Assembly (NCBI GenBank): GCA_028718065.1
Contig: JAQUMP010000046.1
Location: 1-9,889 of the forward strand
Length of the DNA: 9,889 nucleotides
Direction: 5' to 3'
Source of the DNA: Chitinivibrionales bacterium
GTDB lineage: Bacteria > Fibrobacterota > Chitinivibrionia > Chitinivibrionales > FEN-1185
Shown here: positions 8,236-9,889 of the stretch, piece by piece
Layout of the letters: each line of letters opens with the position of its first letter
Numbering within the stretch: position 1 is the stretch's first letter
The notes under the pieces: generated by a model
The model's input: only the letters and a program-made list of their open reading frames with translations
Databases searched by the model: none
What the model was told of the DNA's origin: nothing
Program-made: the position numbers and the translations under genes

Positions 8236-8264
8236 ATTATAATGCTACTATTTACGCAAATTAA
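8236..8264 (-). promoter_or_regulatory. Predicted sigma70-type promoter for the ATPase gene
   Basis: On the minus strand TTAATT (8264-8259), a 17-bp spacer and a perfect TATAAT (8241-8236) precede the ATG at 8209, giving a leader of about 20 nt. The surrounding 8219-8310 is strikingly AT-rich. The -35 matches consensus at only three of six bases. Confidence 0.5.
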
Positions 8265-8329
8265 GGTATTATAATGTTTGTATTGCTATGTTTGGCCTAA
8301 TTTTAAGCATGGGATGAGGCGCCGCTTCC

Positions 8330-8529
8330 CTCAAAATCCAAGAGGCCGTGCTGGCCACCGGCCTCACAGATCCGTACACCGGGCTACTCTTACGCTGGGA
8401 CGCTGCGGATCAACTGCTGCAAAGGCAGTTTGAATCCGGAGGAGTTTTGTGGCATTATGTAAACAGGTCGTGGATTTCAAGGCAAAAAACAGGCAGATTA
8501 GCAAATCTAAAAAACAGCGACGACGTTAA
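8330..8529 (+). pseudogene. HNH-like gene fragment (copy 2), decayed
   Basis: A remnant of the same family as 6450-6914. It starts abruptly at CTCAAAATCCA with no similarity to copy 1 upstream. It keeps the TGLTDPYTGLLLRWD block, then jumps across a 149-bp deletion (not a multiple of three) straight to the region of the HNH Asn/Lys motif, which is then read in the wrong frame. One extra T in the GAGTTTTGTGG run relative to copy 1 adds another shift. The DH of the HNH core is deleted, so no nuclease can be made. The original stop position survives at 8527-8529. Confidence 0.8.
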
Positions 8530-8554
8530 AATATCAGGTGCGTCAATTAAATAA
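8330..8554 (+). repeat. Direct repeat, copy 2 (pairs with 6567-6940)
   Basis: Same orientation as copy 1; the two copies bracket the interrupted ATPase gene. Similarity continues about 25 bp beyond the old stop codon (TCAGGT-GCGTCAATT), so the repeat unit is a DNA segment and not only a coding family. Confidence 0.8.
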
Positions 8555-8569
8555 ACGCGGATTTATGTG

Positions 8570-8600
8570 AAGGGCAGGTTTCCAAACCTGGCCTTTTTTT
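8570..8600 (+). terminator. Rho-independent-type terminator hairpin
   Basis: AAGG-g-CAGGTTT-CC-AAACCTG-g-CCTT is an 11-bp stem with a single G.G mismatch, followed directly by seven Ts (8594-8600). The T-run is on the plus strand, so it would end rightward transcription coming from the HNH copy 2 region and shield the minus-strand gene behind it. On the minus strand no U-run follows the stem. Confidence 0.6.
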
Positions 8601-8613
8601 CTTAGTAATCCAT

Positions 8614-8778
8614 TCAACTCGAAAGTTTAAAGGCGATATAAATCCCCAGTAAGCCCCCCACCGAGCTTCCAATGAGCGACCAGAAGGATATTGCTCCGGC
8701 TCCGAGCAGGGTCGTGCAATAACCGCCAAGGCAGGAACCAACAACCATGCCGATTATGATGATTGTTTTGCGGGACAT
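8614..8778 (-). CDS. Small glycine-rich two-segment membrane protein (54 aa)
   Basis: A short gene of 54 codons starting MSRKTIIIIGMVVGSCLGGY and ending GIYIAFKLSS. It has a basic start, then two hydrophobic stretches (about residues 5-28 and 30-50) rich in glycine and small residues, as in paired transmembrane helices; GxxxG-like spacing (G41/G45) is visible. The start is supported by TGAGGGG (8796-8790), 11 nt before the ATG, in which the TGA is the stop of the kinase gene. The 15-bp gap and shared strand imply cotranscription with the kinase. I do not recognise a family. It could be a small inner-membrane protein of unknown role or a lipid-interacting peptide. The ribosome site and clean membrane pattern argue that it is real. 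Confidence 0.65.
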   Translation of the reverse strand: MSRKTIIIIGMVVGSCLGGYCTTLLGAGAISFWSLIGSSVGGLLGIYIAFKLSS

Positions 8779-8793
8779 TTTAGACTTTGCCCC

Positions 8794-9889
8794 TCAAATA
8801 CGCATTTTGTCAATGATTTTGCCGATGCTTACCGATTTTATGGCGGTGGCGACCCGGCTTTTGACAAGGGAGATTCTTTCCTGAATATTCTCCAGGTTTT
8901 CTCCGGTAAATAAATCGGCGCGGCCCGCAAGGCGGGCGCTCCCCTTTTGCAACAGGCCGATCCAGGTATCATGCCAGCGTCCGGTCTTAAGGGAATGCAA
9001 AAAACTTTCCGGCATCGAGGGCGTCGGCGCCGAAATTGCCGCCGCGACCGCCGGGGCGGCGTGCCGCTCCGGTAAAACCACCGGTTGCAGAATGTCGATT
9101 AATTCGGCGGCCGAACTTATGCGCATGCGTAAATCGGGATACAGGCAGCGGCGCACGGCAAGGTTTACGGCCTTGGGCAGATCGGGCACGAGCTGCGCGG
9201 GCCCTTTGTAATCGCCCGCGCGCACGGCATTAAAAGTTTCTTCCATGGTCGGGCGCAGAAAAGGGTGCTCGCCGGTGAGCATCAGGTACAGCACAATGCC
9301 CAGGGCGAACAGGTCGGCGCGCCCGTCGATAGCGCGGCCGTCAATCTGCTCCGGCGCCATGTATCCCGGCGAACCGACGATTACGCCATTGCTTACCGAG
9401 GAACCTCCCAAGGCGACAACGATGCCGAAATCGGAGAGCATGGCCTTGCCGCTTGCCTGTTCTATAAGAATGTTGGCGGGCTTTACATCGCGGTGGACAA
9501 TGTTCCAGGAGTGCGCCTGCTGCAGGGCCGCGGCGATATCCAGGGCAAACAGCACCGCGCGGCGCAGCGTGAGTTTGCGCCGCTCCGCAAGCAGCGCTTC
9601 AAGGCTTTCGCCTTTTATCAACTGGAAAACGATCCAGGGGTTGCCCCGGTCTTCGCCCACGTCGAAAATCTGGACGATGGAAGGATGGCTGAGCTTGGCC
9701 GAAGCCTTGGCCTCCAGCGCAAACCGGGCAAGGTACTCGTCGCGCGCCGCGGCCCGCAGGCCCGGATCGATGGCAATTACCTTGAGCGCGATGTTTCTTT
9801 CCAGGAGCGGATCGTTGGCAAGATATACCTTGCCCATGGCCCCGCTGCCTAAAAGTTTTATTATCCGGTAACGGCCGATCGCCGCGGGC
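8794..9889 (-). CDS. Hanks-type Ser/Thr protein kinase (PknB-like), N-terminus cut by window edge
   Basis: A eukaryote-like kinase that phosphorylates Ser/Thr on proteins using ATP. The frame is open to the window end, and the sequence before the internal ATG at 9837 is clearly kinase: GRYRIIKLLGSGAMGKVYLA holds the glycine-rich loop, so the true start lies outside. All core motifs are present: IALKVIA (ATP-binding Lys), catalytic loop HRDVKPANI, DFG, activation segment ending GSPGYMAPEQ, and RADLFALGIVLYLMLTGEHPF. After the kinase domain there are about 100 residues with an Ala/Pro-rich linker and a short helical end. No transmembrane segment or PASTA repeat is visible, so the protein appears cytosolic unless the missing part says otherwise. 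The gene is visibly richer in G+C than the R-M region. Its substrate is unknown; the cotranscribed small membrane protein is a possible partner. Confidence 0.94.
   Translation of the reverse strand, partial: PAAIGRYRIIKLLGSGAMGKVYLANDPLLERNIALKVIAIDPGLRAAARDEYLARFALEAKASAKLSHPSIVQIFDVGEDRGNPWIVFQLIKGESLEALLAERRKLTLRRAVLFALDIAAALQQAHSWNIVHRDVKPANILIEQASGKAMLSDFGIVVALGGSSVSNGVIVGSPGYMAPEQIDGRAIDGRADLFALGIVLYLMLTGEHPFLRPTMEETFNAVRAGDYKGPAQLVPDLPKAVNLAVRRCLYPDLRMRISSAAELIDILQPVVLPERHAAPAVAAAISAPTPSMPESFLHSLKTGRWHDTWIGLLQKGSARLAGRADLFTGENLENIQERISLVKSRVATAIKSVSIGKIIDKMRI

Noticed and set aside
8266..8277. Plus-strand TATAAT at 8270-8275 as a promoter for HNH copy 2
   Set aside because: No acceptable -35 element at 16-18 bp and the downstream gene is a remnant; in such AT-rich DNA a TATAAT by chance is likely.
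8547..8744. 65-codon minus-strand frame ending in the terminator region
   Set aside because: It has no ribosome site or membrane/globular pattern and overlaps the better supported 54-codon gene in another frame; its end runs through the hairpin.
9245..9871. Two long plus-strand frames (208 and 195 codons) opposite the kinase
   Set aside because: They are antisense to conserved kinase motifs in GC-rich DNA, where long spurious frames are common; their translations look low-complexity and unlike known proteins.
1..9889. CRISPR arrays, tRNA or rRNA genes, IS element with terminal repeats and transposase
   Set aside because: No regularly spaced short repeats, no structural RNA sequence and no transposase-like protein were found on either strand.

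Overview
The window looks like bacterial accessory DNA from a Gram-negative chromosome of middling G+C. An ORF6N gene, a eukaryote-like Ser/Thr kinase, and an AAA_14/DUF4143 ATPase are consistent with a PVC-type lineage (Verrucomicrobia, Kiritimatiellota or Lentisphaerae) or a similar group. No rRNA, tRNA or core marker gene is present to fix the taxonomy, so this is only a guess.

Left part (25-6450, all minus strand): a tightly packed restriction-modification-like operon read leftward. Its order is a helicase-nuclease (Res-like), an ORF6N plus phospholipase-D-like protein, a large beta-class DNA methyltransferase (Mod-like), and a 109-residue SH3-like protein. Genes overlap by 4 bp or are separated by a few tens of bases. 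The operon is damaged: the helicase gene is cut exactly inside its Walker A motif at about 6447. The restriction arm is therefore probably dead and the native promoter is gone, while the methyltransferase and ORF6N genes remain intact. The methyltransferase has a sharply AT-rich recognition core inside GC-richer flanks, which suggests a swapped target-recognition segment. The ORF6N gene carries two copies of one 15-bp palindrome.

Middle part (6450-8555): decayed, rearranged DNA. Joined directly to the broken helicase is a 5'-truncated HNH-endonuclease-like gene on the plus strand. A second, more decayed copy of the same gene, with a 149-bp internal deletion and a 1-bp insertion, lies at 8330-8529 in the same orientation. 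Between the two copies sits a minus-strand AAA_14/DUF4143 ATPase gene interrupted by a single in-frame TAA. It has a recognisable promoter, and no terminator is visible between it and the R-M remnant. A rho-independent-type hairpin follows the second HNH copy at 8570-8600.

Right part (8614-9889, minus strand): a GC-rich Hanks-type Ser/Thr protein kinase, cut by the window edge at its N-terminus. It is followed after 15 bp by a previously uncalled 54-residue glycine-rich membrane protein. This pair looks like resident chromosome next to the accessory block.
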